64,000 nt of DNA from Desmodus rotundus (GCF_022682495.2 NC_071397.1:30457427-30521426), one strand, 5' to 3'; positions 1 through 11,149 are shown, counted from the first letter of the stretch. The notes: generated by a model not told the origin, from the letters alone. A program made the numbers and translations.

Positions 1-880
1 AAAGAAAAATAAAATAAACAAATGGGACTACATCAAACTAAAAAGCTTTTGCACAGCAAAACCTAATGAATGGGAGAAGATATTTGCCAATGATACGTCC
101 AGTAAGGGATTAATATTCAAAATTTATAAAGAACTCATACACATCAATATTAAAAGACAAACAACCTGATTAAAAAGTGGGCAGAAGACCTGAATAGATA
201 CTTTTCTAAACAAGACATACAGATGACCCCTAGACATATGGAAAGATGTTCAACATCACTAATCATCAGAGAAACACAAATTAAAACCACAGTGAGATAG
301 TACCTCACTCCTATCAGAATGATTAGCATTAATAAATCAATAAATGACAAGTGTTGGCAAGGATGTGGAGAAAAGGGAACCCTCCTCATGCACTGTTGGT
401 GGGAATGCAGACTGGTGCAGCCACTGTGGAAAACAGTGTTTAGGGTCCTCAAAAAATTAAAAAGGGAACTGCCTTTTGACCCAGAGATTCCATTTCTGGG
501 TACATATCTGAAGAAACTCAAAACAGTAATTCAAAAGAATATATGCACCCCTCTGTTCATTGCAGTGTTATTTCCAATAGCGAAGGTATGGAAACAACTC
601 AAGGGCCCATCAGTAGATGAGTGGATGAAAAGTGGGGGTACATATGTACAATGGAATACTACTTGGCCACAACATGAGTGAAATTTTACCATTTACGACA
701 GCATGGATGCACCAGAGGACATTTGCTAAGTGACATAAGTCAGTCAGAGAAAGAAGAATACCCTATGATTTCACTATATGTACAATCTGAAGAGCAAAAT
801 AAGCAAACAAAATAGACACAGATTCACAGATATAGAGAACAGACTGATGGTTGCCAGAGGGGAGCGGGGTTGGGAGGCCG
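1..880 (+). mobile_element. Old L1 LINE, 3' part (ORF2 end and 3' UTR)
   Basis: Sense-strand relic of an L1M-type LINE-1. It starts in ORF2 at the stretch encoding the end of the reverse-transcriptase protein and runs through the segment that names the family to a reader: 'ggatgtggagaaaaggg', 'tgttggtgggaatgcag', 'gaaaacagtgtttagggtcc'. It continues into the 3' UTR with 'agtgacataagtcagtcagag' style sequence and fades near the G-rich patch at 850-890. It enters from the left edge, so its 5' end lies outside the window. No poly(A) tail or duplication is visible. The mid-level divergence suggests an insertion older than the bat radiation. Confidence 0.85.
319..681 (+). pseudogene. L1 ORF2 C-terminal relic with Cys-rich motif
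   Basis: Open stretch of 120 codons inside the L1 relic. Residues 13-32 keep the Cys/His arrangement C-x3-C-x8-H-x4-C of the L1 ORF2 C-terminal domain, followed by the conserved LVQPLWKT stretch. No reverse-transcriptase or endonuclease domain is present in the window, so it is a fragment and cannot act as a transposition enzyme. The open frame is probably chance survival in a decayed copy. Confidence 0.7.
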
Positions 881-1104
881 GGGAGGGGTCATGTACACAG
901 CTGTAACACTAACGTTTACTGAGTTCAGTTTTCCTCTCTGAACACTCTGGCTTGCTTGTTCGCATTCATTGAATCTTAACCTATTTAAAATATTGAGTGT
1001 TCTGTTGCATCGTCTATGTGCTTTACTTGAGCATAGTCTTTAACAGTGGCAACAACCAGGATGAATAAAGGAGCTCAGTCAACAACCATGTCATTCAGCA
1101 ATTC

Positions 1105-1277
1105 TTTTTTCTTTCTTTTTTTACATTTTCACCCAAGGATATGTTTATTGATTTTAGAGAGGGAAGAACATCGATGTGAGAGAAAAACGTTGATCAGTTG
1201 CCTCCCTCCCATATGTGCTCGCGTTAAGGATCGATTTAGGAAGACACTCCAACCAGCTGAGCCACCTGGCCAGGGCT
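1105..1277 (-). mobile_element. VES SINE (tRNA-derived), antisense
   Basis: Read on the minus strand it begins 'gccctggccaggtggctcagctgg', the tRNA-like head of the bat VES family, and ends with the tail side near 1105 (T-rich 'ttttttctttctttttttac' on the plus strand). The plus strand shows the usual 'tttattgattttagagaggga' and 'aacatcgatgtgagag' body. VES elements are transcribed by RNA polymerase III from internal A and B boxes and mobilised by L1. Its presence is the main evidence that this is a bat genome. Confidence 0.85.
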
Positions 1278-2029
1278 AAAGTTTGAGAGGAACTGCCTTA
1301 TTACCTAGCGTTTAAATAACTTTCATCAAAGCGCTCGAAACTATTGTGTCCATTTTAATGCAAATGACACAGTTTGGGCGTAAATACAGCATTTTGGGTT
1401 CAGCTGCACAAAAACTTGCCCCTTAAAAGGAATGATGTGTAAGTTTTCATGCTCACGAGGTTCAGCGTGGAAAGGCGGGAGTCTGTCTGCTAGTCATGCT
1501 TGGTTTTCTGTCTGGTGTCTCTCGTGAAGCTGCCATCAACTCATTGACCTTGATCAGAGGATGCTCGAGCCCGAGCCACTGTGGACAGCCTGGGTTCCAA
1601 ACAAGTTCGGCAGGCATGTGGGGCGAGTTCTAGAAACATCTCTGCGTGGCAAGCTGCTCCAATCACATAACCTCCCATTTCTAGGGTTCTTCGTGCCTCC
1701 TTTCGGACGATTACACTTCTAAAAATTTTTATCTGATCGTGTGTCGTATTTTTATCTCTCGATGTGGTGCATTTTCACTGAAGTGTAGGTCCTCAGTGCT
1801 GTAGTCAGTGTCTGGGAACAATAAAGTAAGGGGTGTACGCTGTGGACCACACAGTTTCAAACACTTTATAACCTTCCAATTATTTCCTCTCAGTCCTAGC
1901 GATGACCAACATTAATTTTCATATGTCGAGAGCTCTTTCAAAACAAAAAGGAAAAAGAAAAAAGAAAGAAATGGGGGAAATTTGGCCATACCTTTCCAAA
2001 GGGCTTTTTTAGCAACAAAACAGCAATTG
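1278..2029. other. Unannotated AT-rich spacer
   Basis: About 750 bases with no recognisable repeat, exon or RNA gene. It contains an A-rich patch at 1940-1980. It lies just upstream of the CpG-rich block and could hold flanking control sequence, but nothing specific supports that. Confidence 0.4.
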
Positions 2030-2520
2030 CGGGCACACGCAGACTCACTCATCCACCAACCTCCGCGCGTAGGCAAACCCAGCGCTCTGCACGCAGCAGC
2101 CGGTCATTCCTGAGACCCAGGCCAGCGCAGCCGTGCCTCCCTCCGGGTTCACCCAGGAACCTGCGCCTGGTTCTGGGTAGTGACCTCCGCGCTCGCTCAG
2201 CCCGGCAGCGGAGCCACGCGAGCGCTTTTCAGCCTCGGGTTTGTTGTGGCCTGAGGGGCAGCAGAGGGAAAGGGGCAAGGGCCGCTCCACCCCTGGGAGT
2301 CCCCGCTGGTGGACCCCATCGGGGATTGCAGTCTGTGTCTGCAGACCGCGGGAACCCGAAGGCGCGGCGGGTCTCCCAGGGCGGGGCTCCAGGTGCTTGG
2401 GGCTCCGGGTGCTTCCCTCTCCAGGTCACGCAGAGGCGGGCGGCCACAGATACAGCGGGGTACCGCTGGCCTGGTCCTCGCCCGCCTGTTTGGCCACCAG
2501 AGTTAGTTCCGCAGAATTCT
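2030..2520. promoter_or_regulatory. CpG-island-like block, candidate promoter
   Basis: A roughly 490-bp GC-rich stretch dense in CpG ('cctccgcgcgtagg', 'gacctccgcgctcgctcag', 'aaggcgcggcgggtc') set in AT-rich DNA where CpG is otherwise scarce. It contains a GC box 'gggcggggc' at 2379-2387 (Sp1-type site). CpG density this high in a mammal normally means the stretch is unmethylated in the germ line, as at promoters and some enhancers. I see no exon or splice signal that fixes a direction, and the short open frames through it are explained by the lack of AT-rich stop codons. A lncRNA promoter, an orphan CpG island or an enhancer all fit. Confidence 0.6.
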
Positions 2521-3771
2521 AAGCGCATTTCCAAGACCCTACAGGCACCTACGTTTGTGATTATGATTCACGGTTTTTTGTTTTTTTTTTTAACCCGCAG
2601 CAATCGTTTTCTCACAGTTGGCACTCCTCAATAAATAACTTATTTGTGGACCATTGCACTAGATTTTTGGCCTGAACTTCCACGACACACCTTCCACGCA
2701 GCTCCTTACGTACAGTGTCCTATAATCTGGCTGCTTAAACATCCTCAAAACCACGTATATGGGGCGTATTTCTAAATTGGTGTGTTTGACTTACTGTCAA
2801 AAGTGTAACACTTACATGAAGTGTAAAATATTGCTTATCATTTAGCTTCCCCCCCTCCATATAAGGAGCATGAATCACACTAGAATAGCTAGGAAATTAT
2901 AACCTTGTTAATCAACATATTATCCTCAGCACTTCTGTGAGTCATTATCATGTGAAAACTGACGCGAGTTAGAAATCAAGTTCAATCCACACACCTTTTC
3001 TAAAAGCAGATGCACTCTCCTCCTCCCTCCCTCTAACTTAGTTTCTCTGGGGATTAGTGGCACCTTAACTAGAGATAGGGGCACACCAGAGAAAAAGCTG
3101 CTAATCTGATTGGGTTCAGTCCTCAATGAATTCAGCTAATTGGCAAAATAACAAAGATACACATTGTTGACATATAACAACTGGTGCATTTTGCTGCCAG
3201 GGAGCAAGACCTGAGCGGGGTGTGAGCAGAGATGAGAGTAGGTACCCAAGGAGAAGATGGAGGTCCCAGATGAGATATTGGAAGGAAGGGCCTGGGGTTT
3301 CCAGGTCCTCTCCTTCTCCCTGAAGAAGAAGTTAGCTGAAGGTGTCCCACTGCCTGCTGGTCTTTGGGGGTGGGCAGTGGGCCGCTCCCCTTCCAGAGGC
3401 TGTGGGATTCCAATGAAGTTCTTGCCAGGATTAACTCCACCTAGCAATTTCTTCACTGCTTAATGCCTCACTGCCATAGGGCTGGGGCTCTGCCCTCCCT
3501 GGTTCTTGTTGGGACCTGAGCTCAAGTAGGAATGTCTCCCCAAGCTTCCTGAAGCAGAAACATGCAAATATACCAGCTTTTCCTCTCTTGTCTTCAAACA
3601 GATATCTGGACCTTCTAAAGTTTTTGAAGTTCTCCCCTACTCTCCATGCACATATAGGAAATGGGGAAGTTATAGAGGGAGATACTATTTTGTATAAAGT
3701 TTACCTGGAATCTGATGAAGAACTTTGGACTTAGCAACTGCTAGTGGGAAATTTATTCTCTCAGAGTTTGT
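2521..3771. other. Unique-looking spacer, no gene seen
   Basis: Flank of the CpG-rich block. It holds a T-run near 2577-2591 and ordinary AT-rich DNA, with a moderately GC-rich part at 3180-3500 that gives several overlapping short open frames on both strands. None resembles a known protein, and I recognise no repeat family. Confidence 0.4.
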
Positions 3772-3932
3772 AGACACCTGGCCAGTGACTTAGCTCACTA
3801 AGCCTCAGAGTTCCTCATTTAAAATCAGGCTGATCCTATTTCATTCTCCTTATGTCTCAGGATTGTTGTGAAGACTAACCTGATTTCATACATGTATTTG
3901 TATATGATTTCTAAATAAATGCTTTTCAAAAA
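3772..3932 (+). mobile_element. MIR SINE, first of four
   Basis: Matches the 3' two-thirds of MIR: 'tggccagtgacttagctcac', 'agcctcagagttcctcattt', then 'ggattgttgtgaagact' and the 3' 'aaataaatgcttttc'. MIR is an ancient tRNA-derived SINE spread by L2 and silent since before placental mammals diverged. Confidence 0.75.
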
Positions 3933-3957
3933 TAGTCATGTGACTGCTGAGAAGCAA

Positions 3958-4203
3958 CACAATGATGGATAGTTCGGAGCACAGAGTGTGGAGCCAGGCT
4001 GCTGGGTCCAAGCCCACGTGCAGCCACTTTTAAATCGTGTTACTGAGAAAATTGGTTAGTCTTTCTTTGCCTCAGTATCCTCAAATGAAAAATGACAAGA
4101 GTAATAGTAATAATAATAGTAGTTATACCCACTCCTAGAGGGTCAAATGAGTCAATATACGTAAAATACTTAGAAGCATGTAGGGATTCCATAAATGTTA
4201 GCC
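3958..4203 (+). mobile_element. MIR SINE, second of four
   Basis: A longer MIR copy in the same direction. It includes the 5' part ('gtggagccaggctgctgggt'), the core ('gcctcagtatcctcaaatg'), an expanded imperfect ATA/GTA triplet run at about 4100-4126, and the 3' end 'gggattccataaatgttagc'. Confidence 0.8.
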
Positions 4204-4235
4204 TCTTTGTGACCCTGGCACCTGTGTGTGAAGAG

Positions 4236-4458
4236 GACAGAGGCTCGTGGATGGGACTGAAATCCTGTGTTGAAATTCTGGCTCTGTCACTGATTATCTG
4301 GGTAGGTATGGGTAAGTTACAAAGTCATTTTCAGACAGTTTTCTACACTTGTGAAATGGCAACAATAATAGTGCACATTTGATGGCCTTGTGGTGAAAAC
4401 TAAATGAAATATTGTATATAAAGCCCTGACACATAATGAGCTATCAATAACTATTATT
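4236..4458 (+). mobile_element. MIR SINE, third of four
   Basis: MIR in the same direction: 'attctggctctgtcactgat', 'gggtaagttac', 'ttgtgaaatggcaacaataa', 'aaagccctgacacataatga'. It follows the previous copy after about 30 bases. Confidence 0.8.
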
Positions 4459-4467
4459 TCTTTTATT

Positions 4468-4640
4468 TCCCTGGCTCCACCTCTTACAAGCTGTTACTCT
4501 GGGCATCATTTATTCATAGAATAGAGGAGGGAGAGGTGATAGTAATGCCTACTTTTAGAGTTGTTGTGAACATTAAATTAAAGAAGAAAAGCACTTAGAA
4601 AGGGCTTGGGTCATAGTAAATGTTCAAAATGTTAGCTCAC
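4468..4640 (+). mobile_element. MIR SINE, fourth of four
   Basis: 3' part of a MIR, same direction: 'tggctccacctcttacaagc', 'agttgttgtgaacattaaat', 'gcttgggtcatagtaaatgt'. It begins only about 10 bases after the third copy ends. Confidence 0.75.
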
Positions 4641-4832
4641 TTCGTTTCATTTGGAGATGTTTAGATCTGCACCCTGGATTAGTGGACGAAGCAGAGGAAG
4701 ACAGAGACTGATTTTCCCTAGGTGCCCAATAGGGAAGAAAGGAACACAGAAATTTCACTCAAGCTCTCTGGGATATTCTCTCTTCCTCAGTGTCCAGTGT
4801 CTACTTTCAGCTGGCCTCACAGGCTGCGCCAT

Positions 4833-5150
4833 GTCAGTCCATGGAGCTGTTATAACAAAAATACCATTTACTTGGTGGCTTAAACAACAAGATTTTATTT
4901 CTCACAGTTTTGGAGGCTGGGAAGTCTATCTAGAGTTGGTGCCTGGTAAGAGCCAACTTTCTCACACGCCACACGGTGGAACTGGGAAAAGGAGTTCTCT
5001 GGGGTCTCTTTCACAAGGGCTCCCATTTGTGAAAGCTTCACGCTCAAGACTGAATCACCTCCCACAGACCTCCCTCCTAATACCATCACACTGGGGACTG
5101 GGTGTCAACACATGAATTTTGGGGAGACGTAGGCATTCAGTCTATAGCAC
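4833..5150 (-). mobile_element. MLT1-type LTR (ERVL-MaLR), antisense
   Basis: Plus-strand text 'taccatttacttggtggctt', 'ctcacagttttggaggctgg' and the closing 'acatgaattttggggaga' plus 'cattcagtctatagcac' are the reverse complement of an MLT1 LTR. It is a lone LTR relic of a long-dead non-autonomous endogenous retrovirus-like element, with no internal sequence next to it. The long open frame that crosses it is fortuitous. Confidence 0.85.
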
Positions 5151-6828
5151 CAAACTTGTTCACTGACATGAGGGAGAGATTGATTGGAAGCGGGGCCAAT
5201 GTTTTGTCTGGTCCTTAACCAGGGACCATAAGACACACAGAGAACACCTGCCCTGAAGATACAGAAGCGTCCCTAAATGTAAGTGATGCCAGCGATTCTC
5301 GGGCCTTTGATGGTCTCCTGGGACTCTTATGCTTCTGCCAGCAAGCTGATGGTTCCTTGAAATACAACTTCAGGCTCTGACACAAGCCCTTGGAAGCATG
5401 AATACTTTCAAGTTGTCCTCAGTCAACACTCATCATTTCTTCACCAGTAGTGACTGAGCAGCTGCTATAAGGAAGATCGGCTGCTGGAGTCCAGGGTGCC
5501 GAGGCAAACGGAGATCAAACGCCTAATTCCAGGCACTTATCAGCATGTGTGGTGCAGGCTACGCAGTGATGGCAGTGGCTCTTCCTGAGGGAGTGACAAC
5601 AGCAAGGCCAACCAGGTAGATGAGTGACAGAATGGTGCCAAAGAAGGCCTTTCTGGACATTTTTTTAAGCTTAGCTGAGTTTTCACAACTGGCTGCTCAA
5701 ATTCCTGGTAGGACATCAGAGACATGCTTTCCTTCTGTCACTTTCCTAAAGTTCTTTAATTGTACACAAAATGTGTCATAGATTTTTGAGAGGCAAAGCT
5801 CAGTGTCTTATCTGTGGCCCGAGGAAAAGAGATTCTCGTCCAGTTGGAAAAGGCTGCTTCTTGCTCTTCTGGCTAAAGGTTTTTCTCTATAGGGTTTGAA
5901 AACAGTATCAAAATTGTTTATTTGCCATTAAGGAGTGGGGTGGTGATGGAGGAGATGAGAGAGAATATGTTCCTACTACAGATTTAAAAATGTTTAAAAA
6001 ATATTTAGATGTCATATCTCCTTGGCTGCCAAATTCTTGTTTCAACTTTTTCTTTATTTTTACTAAAATTAAAGATATTTCTGAAGATAGAAAGCAGAGT
6101 ATCTCCTAACATATAGTGCTAGATTTTTCTTTACATTATTGGCTAGGGTTTTAGGGTTCAAACAATATATTTGGCCATGCGGGTGTCTGAGGAAAAAAAT
6201 CTTCAAACAAATTTAGTTCTGAAAAAAAAAGTGATTTCTTTTTTTTTAAGGGATGAAGAAGGATGGCAATGGGAACTATTCCCTAGAAAAGTCTAGCAAG
6301 GAGCCTGCCTGTGGGCGAATACTCCCTAAATGCAGGCACGCTGCTGAGTGCTTTAGAGCCAGTGGTTACGCAATCTGTTACAACATAAGCAGATAGCAAT
6401 TTTAAGTTCAAAATGGATTTTTGTACAGGAGCTCATTCCAAATGAAAAAAAAAAATCTGATTGTAGTTAACTGTGAAATACTTTACCTAAATAGAATGAT
6501 AAAAGAGATTGATCAGATTAAGAATTCAACCTGTTTTCCATATAATTTTTTTCCTGAAACAAAAAGCAAAACCAAACAGTTACGTGTGGCTTAGTTAACA
6601 GATTGATCCGGGAAAGGTCTCAGTTATGCTGGTGATTATATCTGTATAGAAGTGGTTGTGAATTAAAACACTTTTTTCCTGTTCAAATTATGCTTTTCCC
6701 TTCATGGGAAATAGCCTGGTGCATACTGAATTGTCTCTAGGTAAGACTGGAATTTTCACTATTGCAGAAGAGAGTCAAATTCCTGGCCAGATCTGGCAGA
6801 GAGCTGGTAGCCTTAACCACACTCATAA
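5151..6828. other. Unannotated spacer
   Basis: About 1.7 kb without a recognisable exon, RNA gene or well-defined repeat. There are A- and T-runs at about 6220-6250 and 6443-6453. Short open frames occur but show no family resemblance. Confidence 0.4.
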
Positions 6829-6847
6829 ATTCATTTATCAGAATTCA

Positions 6848-7070
6848 GTTAGCCCTGACCAGTGGGGCTCAGTTGTTGGGCATTGTCCCTCAGGGAAAGA
6901 GATTACTTGTTCAATTCTCTGTCAGGGTACATGCCTGGGTTATGGGTTCGAGCCCCGACTGGGTGCATCTGAGAGACTACGGATGTGATGGTGTTTCTCT
7001 CTCTCTCTCTCTCTCCCCCTCCCTTCCCCTCTTTCTAAAAGTAAAATGAATAAAATGCTTTTTAAAAAGT
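6848..7070 (+). mobile_element. VES SINE with target-site duplication
   Basis: Starts 'gccctgaccagtggggctca' at 6852, holds a clear B-box-like 'ggttcgagccccgact', a CT-rich middle '(ct)n' at about 6995-7018, and an A-rich tail with 'atgaataaaatg'. It is flanked by an imperfect duplication, 'attcatttatcagaattca' at 6829-6847 and 'attcatttatacaattca' at 7071-7088, which marks L1-driven target-primed insertion. Confidence 0.92.
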
Positions 7071-7609
7071 ATTCATTTATACAATTCACATAATAATGTG
7101 ATATTATTCACATCATACTATTTATAGGAATTGTGGAAATTATTTGGAACCAGCATTATTGCTAATTTCCAAAGAGAACAGATAAAGGTTTTGGCCAAAA
7201 TTTCTGAAATGTTTGTGTGGCTGCTACTTTGAATTCCAGAGATACTTTGGCAAAAGTTAAAGACAGTTCTTTCAAAAAGACTCCCCATCTGCACCCTATC
7301 CTGCTGTGTCTGTCTATTCACTAACAGTGAGGTAATGTTCAATAATTTATAATTTTCAGCCATGTTTAATTAATTTTTACCTCATTACTGTTTACTAATA
7401 CAATCTCATTTTGAATAATGGTTTTGTGTTTGCTTGTTTACTGGATACAAAATTACAGTCAGAATGACAGCTGCAAATATGCAATATACAGAAGTGTTAG
7501 ACAACCAAAAAGTTGGTGGGGGAGGTTAAATAATTCTATGGCCTCTGATTGTGTTAATTAAAAATTTTCATGAAAATTAAAAATAGAGGTTCTTAACCTG
7601 GGGTTTGTG

Positions 7610-8160
7610 TATAGGAGACCGTTCTGCCTCGCGTGGGCCCAGCTCCCACTTGGAAAGGCCAGTGGAAAGTGAGGTCCGGCACACAAGACTTACGCCCACG
7701 GATAGGTTCTCCCGCGGGGAACCAGGCCTGCTTTTTACCTAGGCCGCTTTGAGACTTGCGTATTGCTAAAACTCCCTCACCCTGAATTGAGGTAGCAAAC
7801 ATTTACTACATATCTTTAAAGTAACTTCCTGAAATCTATGCTAAACCTTCCAAGAACCAGTGTAACCAGTTCAACCACTTTTCCCTTTACATTTGTAAAT
7901 ATCCTTCCTTTTTGATGTAATTAGCAACATCCCCTCCTTTTTTTTCTGTAAAAAGTAACCACCTAAAGTGAACCCTTGTATAGTAAATAAGGACCATCCT
8001 CAATGTAATGTTCCCAGAAAAGCAATAAAAGCCTGTCAAGGCAAGGTTTGGGGTGCCCTCCTCTTGAGAGAGTGGCTGTGCTGTCCCTTTTCCTCCACAG
8101 GACTCGGTAGTCTGTGTGAATTTGTCTCGCCTCAGACACTGCAGGCCGGTGACTGTATCA
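7610..8160 (+). mobile_element. Solo LTR of an endogenous retrovirus (class II-like)
   Basis: A 551-bp block bounded by a 6-bp direct repeat 'tttgtg' (7604-7609 and 8161-8166), the duplication size usual for betaretrovirus-like (ERV2/ERVK) insertions. It starts 'tataggagacc' (the expected leading TG would then be TA, a one-base change) and ends in CA. A polyadenylation signal 'aataaaagcc' sits near 8024, about 137 bp before the end, as in an R/U5 region. No gag, pol or env lies nearby, so recombination between two LTRs probably removed the provirus. The class call rests on the duplication length and general layout, not on a library match. Confidence 0.65.
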
Positions 8161-8166
8161 TTTGTG

Positions 8167-8763
8167 GACTAGAGGTCAATTTTTTGGCTGCACGGAATCA
8201 GCTGGTTTTGTAAGCAGAATTTCAAGTGTGTGGGTGCCTGTGTTCCTCACTAGATACAGATTTTTTCACTTTTGTCAGTTTCCCAACAGTGTTCAAGATT
8301 CAAAAAACCATTATTACTTTGCATGCTAAGGTTTAAATAAAAAATAAAGGTATAGATGATTTTCAAAAGTTGCCATAGAATTTTCTCCCAAATGATAATC
8401 TAAGGATATCGAAGAGCATATCTTATTAAAGTATTTATTAGTGTTTATTACAAGCAAAGAATACTCTGCACTTAATTGGGATAAAGTACTCATTCTAGTA
8501 TTTAAGTCATTTAAGTCATGGGCTCTGTCTCGTTGAATAATGAGAGCCATTTGCAAAATTGATGATATAAAAAATAAAACAAAATTGCTATTTCACAGGT
8601 AATTGAATATTTTGGTTATCAAAGAATTACCTTATGTAATTCAATAAACATCAATAAGCAATAATTTTAAATTAATTTTTAAATAAATTTTCAGCAATTT
8701 AATGGAATGTTTTCTCTCACTTCTCTTAGCACTTCAGGTTTCCCAGTCACTTTCCTATTTACT
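8167..8763. other. Unannotated AT-rich spacer
   Basis: Very AT-rich DNA with runs such as 'aatttttaaataaattttc' around 8670. No exon, RNA gene or identifiable repeat is visible. Confidence 0.4.
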
Positions 8764-8897
8764 ATCCTGTTTGATCGTCACAATCATCCTTTGATGCACA
8801 CGTGGCAGGAATTATGATGCAGTTGTCACAGATAAGCAAAGTGAAGTTGCTGCATGAGTTGGCCACAGCTAACATAAGCCAGACCTGAATGTGAGCC
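8764..8897 (-). mobile_element. MIR-like SINE relic, antisense
   Basis: Weak match to the reverse of MIR: 'gatcgtcacaatcatc', 'gttgtcacagataagcaaag', 'gttggccacagctaacataa'. The layout (dinucleotide-rich start, 'cacagat', then 'ggccacagct') is right but divergence is high. Confidence 0.5.
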
Positions 8898-9951
8898 TTT
8901 TGACCCTTGCAAGTGTGGGTTTTAAAAATTGCAACATGTTGCTTCTCTCTATAGAACAACAGGTATTATTCTTACTTTAATAATTCAGAATATTCCCTGA
9001 ACCCATGTTGATTATTCTTATAACTACTGTAATCAGCGCACAGTTCAAAATAAAATCTCTTATAACTTAAGCCTCGGATAACTTGGATTCTAAACAAGGT
9101 GATAATGCTGGCACAAGATTATTTTCTAATAATAAAAGTGATTGTAAAACAAAGTGTTTTTTACATCATATGGCAAGTTTCAGAGTCATTTTTAGTCATA
9201 TCAATAAAATTACTAACTTCATCATTTAGTAATTTTAATACTTTCCATGTTTTGCTTATGTGTCACATATAACAAAGAAGGACACTAATTTCTGCAAAAC
9301 AGAATCATAAAATAAATGTTCATAGAATAGAGATGTGGGAAATTGTTCAGATGATTTACATATACTGATTTTGTGTTGTGAAGTTATAAGTGTAGCTCAA
9401 AATTGCTAAAGGAGTTCCTAACTGAAGGCTCACTGATGAGCTGTGTGGATACAATGGTGAATGTGATGACCTCTGTCCCTACCCTCAGAGAATTTGTATG
9501 GAATGGAGATTTGGGACTCTGATATTTGGATTGTGTTAGTCTACATTGTTTATATTCAATATTTGTGTGGTGCTTATGTGTGAAGTCGTGGACGCTAGGA
9601 TATCTGGAGATTTGCGTAGACCTCTTTCACCAGCTAACTTCATGTTGTAGATAGAAGCTACAGAAAGTCCGTGTCTGGTTTGTCTTGTTTTCAGTGCTCT
9701 GCGGAGATGGGAAATATCCCTCTTGGGGACAGCAAGTTCTCTGTTATAAAAGTGCCAACAGAGCTTTGAGGAGCTCTTAAAGGGCTGTAGAGGGGCATTC
9801 AAACATCTGTTGGTAGCCATTCTAAGGAAAGCCAAAGTTTTCTTTGAGTTCTGAGATTCCAATGCACCTTAAGTTTCTTTACATTTTGCAATGAACTAAA
9901 ATATTTTATCTACATTACAGAACTGTGATAGCTCTCTAAATAGTTTAAGTA
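8898..9951. other. Unannotated spacer with a 108-codon open frame
   Basis: No repeat recognised. The minus strand at 9536-9862 is open for 108 codons and reads as a basic peptide with many Lys/Arg. I do not recognise it, see no splice or start context, and treat it as probably non-coding or part of an unidentified old element. Confidence 0.3.
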
Positions 9952-10194
9952 TATGAAGTCTATCTGGAAAAAGTCCAGCCGTTGTTAATATAATGAAAAC
10001 TGTGTGATATTGATGTAACCTGGCAGCCAAGGAGAGTGGACTGGAATGCACAAGTGTGAACAATGATGACTTCACTGTACTAGTCAGTGGGGGTGGTAGA
10101 CACTGTTGAGTGAGCATTTGTACTGTGTGGCCATTACATTCAAAATGACTGAGTGAGTTCAGCAATGAATCTGCATCTTATTTTGCATTAAGCT

Positions 10195-11149
10195 TGAACA
10201 TTCCTCTGCGGAAACTATTTGGATGATTCAGAAGGCTTTTGGGGACAATGCAATGAGTGCAGCACAAATGAAGGTGTGACACAAAAGCCTCAAAGATGGT
10301 CGAGAACCTGTTGGAAGTGATCCATGTTCTGGAAGGCCTGCAACAATCAGAACACCTGGGAATGTTGAATGTGTACAGGCTGCAATCAACAAAGATTGGT
10401 GACTGACAGTGTGAGAACTAGAAGCTGACCTGGGGGTTCCAGAAACTACTGTGTCTGAGATTTTGACACAGGATCTTGGCATGCAATGTGTTGTGGCAAA
10501 ATTCTTTCCGAGGCTTCTGCTACCAGAACAGAAGGAACATCATGCTGCAGTTGCTAATGACTTGATTCAAACCACTAGCAATGAGCCAGATTTTCTCAAG
10601 AGGGACATAACTGGAATTGAACTGTAGGTCTACAGCTATGATCCGGAAATGAAGGTCCAGTCGTCCCAGTGGAAGTCGCTTGGTTCTACACACCCGAAGA
10701 AGGCGTGGCAATGTTGCAGCAAGATCAAGACGCTGTTAACTGTGTTTTTTGATTGGGAAGGTGTTGTCCATCACAAGTACACCCCTCCAGGCCAAACAGT
10801 CAATAAGGAGTACTACCTCAAGGTTCTTCGATGGTTGAGAAATGCAGTACGATGAAAACGGCTGCAGCCATGGGCAACTGGTGATGGCAGCATCATCACA
10901 TGCTGCACATGCATCACATGCTGCACATGCATCACGTCTGCACATGCATCACGTCTCATGAAGAGTTTTTGGTGAAACATCAAATCATCCAAGTGACTCA
11001 GCTCCCCTGCAACCCCAATGGGGCACCCTGCAACTTCTGGCTTTTCCTAAAACTAAAATCACCTTTGAAAGGGAAGGTATTTTGGGCCGCCGATGAGATT
11101 CAGGAAAATACAATGGGGCAGCTGACGGCAATTGTGACAACTGTGTGAG
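10195..11149 (+). pseudogene. Mariner transposase, inactivated
   Basis: Reading the plus strand with frame breaks gives recognisable mariner transposase segments. There is an HTH/linker part with 'GRPATIRTPGNVE', then 'TVSEILTQDLGM', then 'YDPEMKVQSSQWK', 'FFDWEGVVHH' and 'PPGQTVNKEYYL', and the C-terminal 'APCNFWLF'. The catalytic D,D34D triad is gone. The first acid falls in 'TGIEL' followed by a stop where 'TGDES' is expected. The second ('HHDNAPAH') is replaced by an 18-bp tandem repeat. The third is Asn in 'APCNFW' where Asp is expected. Several in-frame stops also occur, so it cannot make an active enzyme. Confidence 0.88.
10894..10957. repeat. 18-bp tandem repeat inside the mariner
   Basis: About 3.5 units of 'catcacatgctgcacatg': two exact 18-bp copies (10894-10911 and 10912-10929), a 17-bp variant (10930-10946) and a partial unit. 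It occupies the place where the transposase should encode its second catalytic Asp, so it arose after or during decay of the gene, probably by slippage on a CATCAC-like seed. Confidence 0.9.

Noticed and set aside
4651..5115. 154-codon plus-strand open frame as a gene
   Set aside because: Its second half is an antisense MLT1 LTR and the first half borders the MIR cluster; no domain is seen.
6848..7070. tRNA gene suggested by the B-box-like sequence
   Set aside because: The box belongs to the tRNA-derived head of the VES SINE; the cloverleaf is not maintained and the body and tail are SINE.
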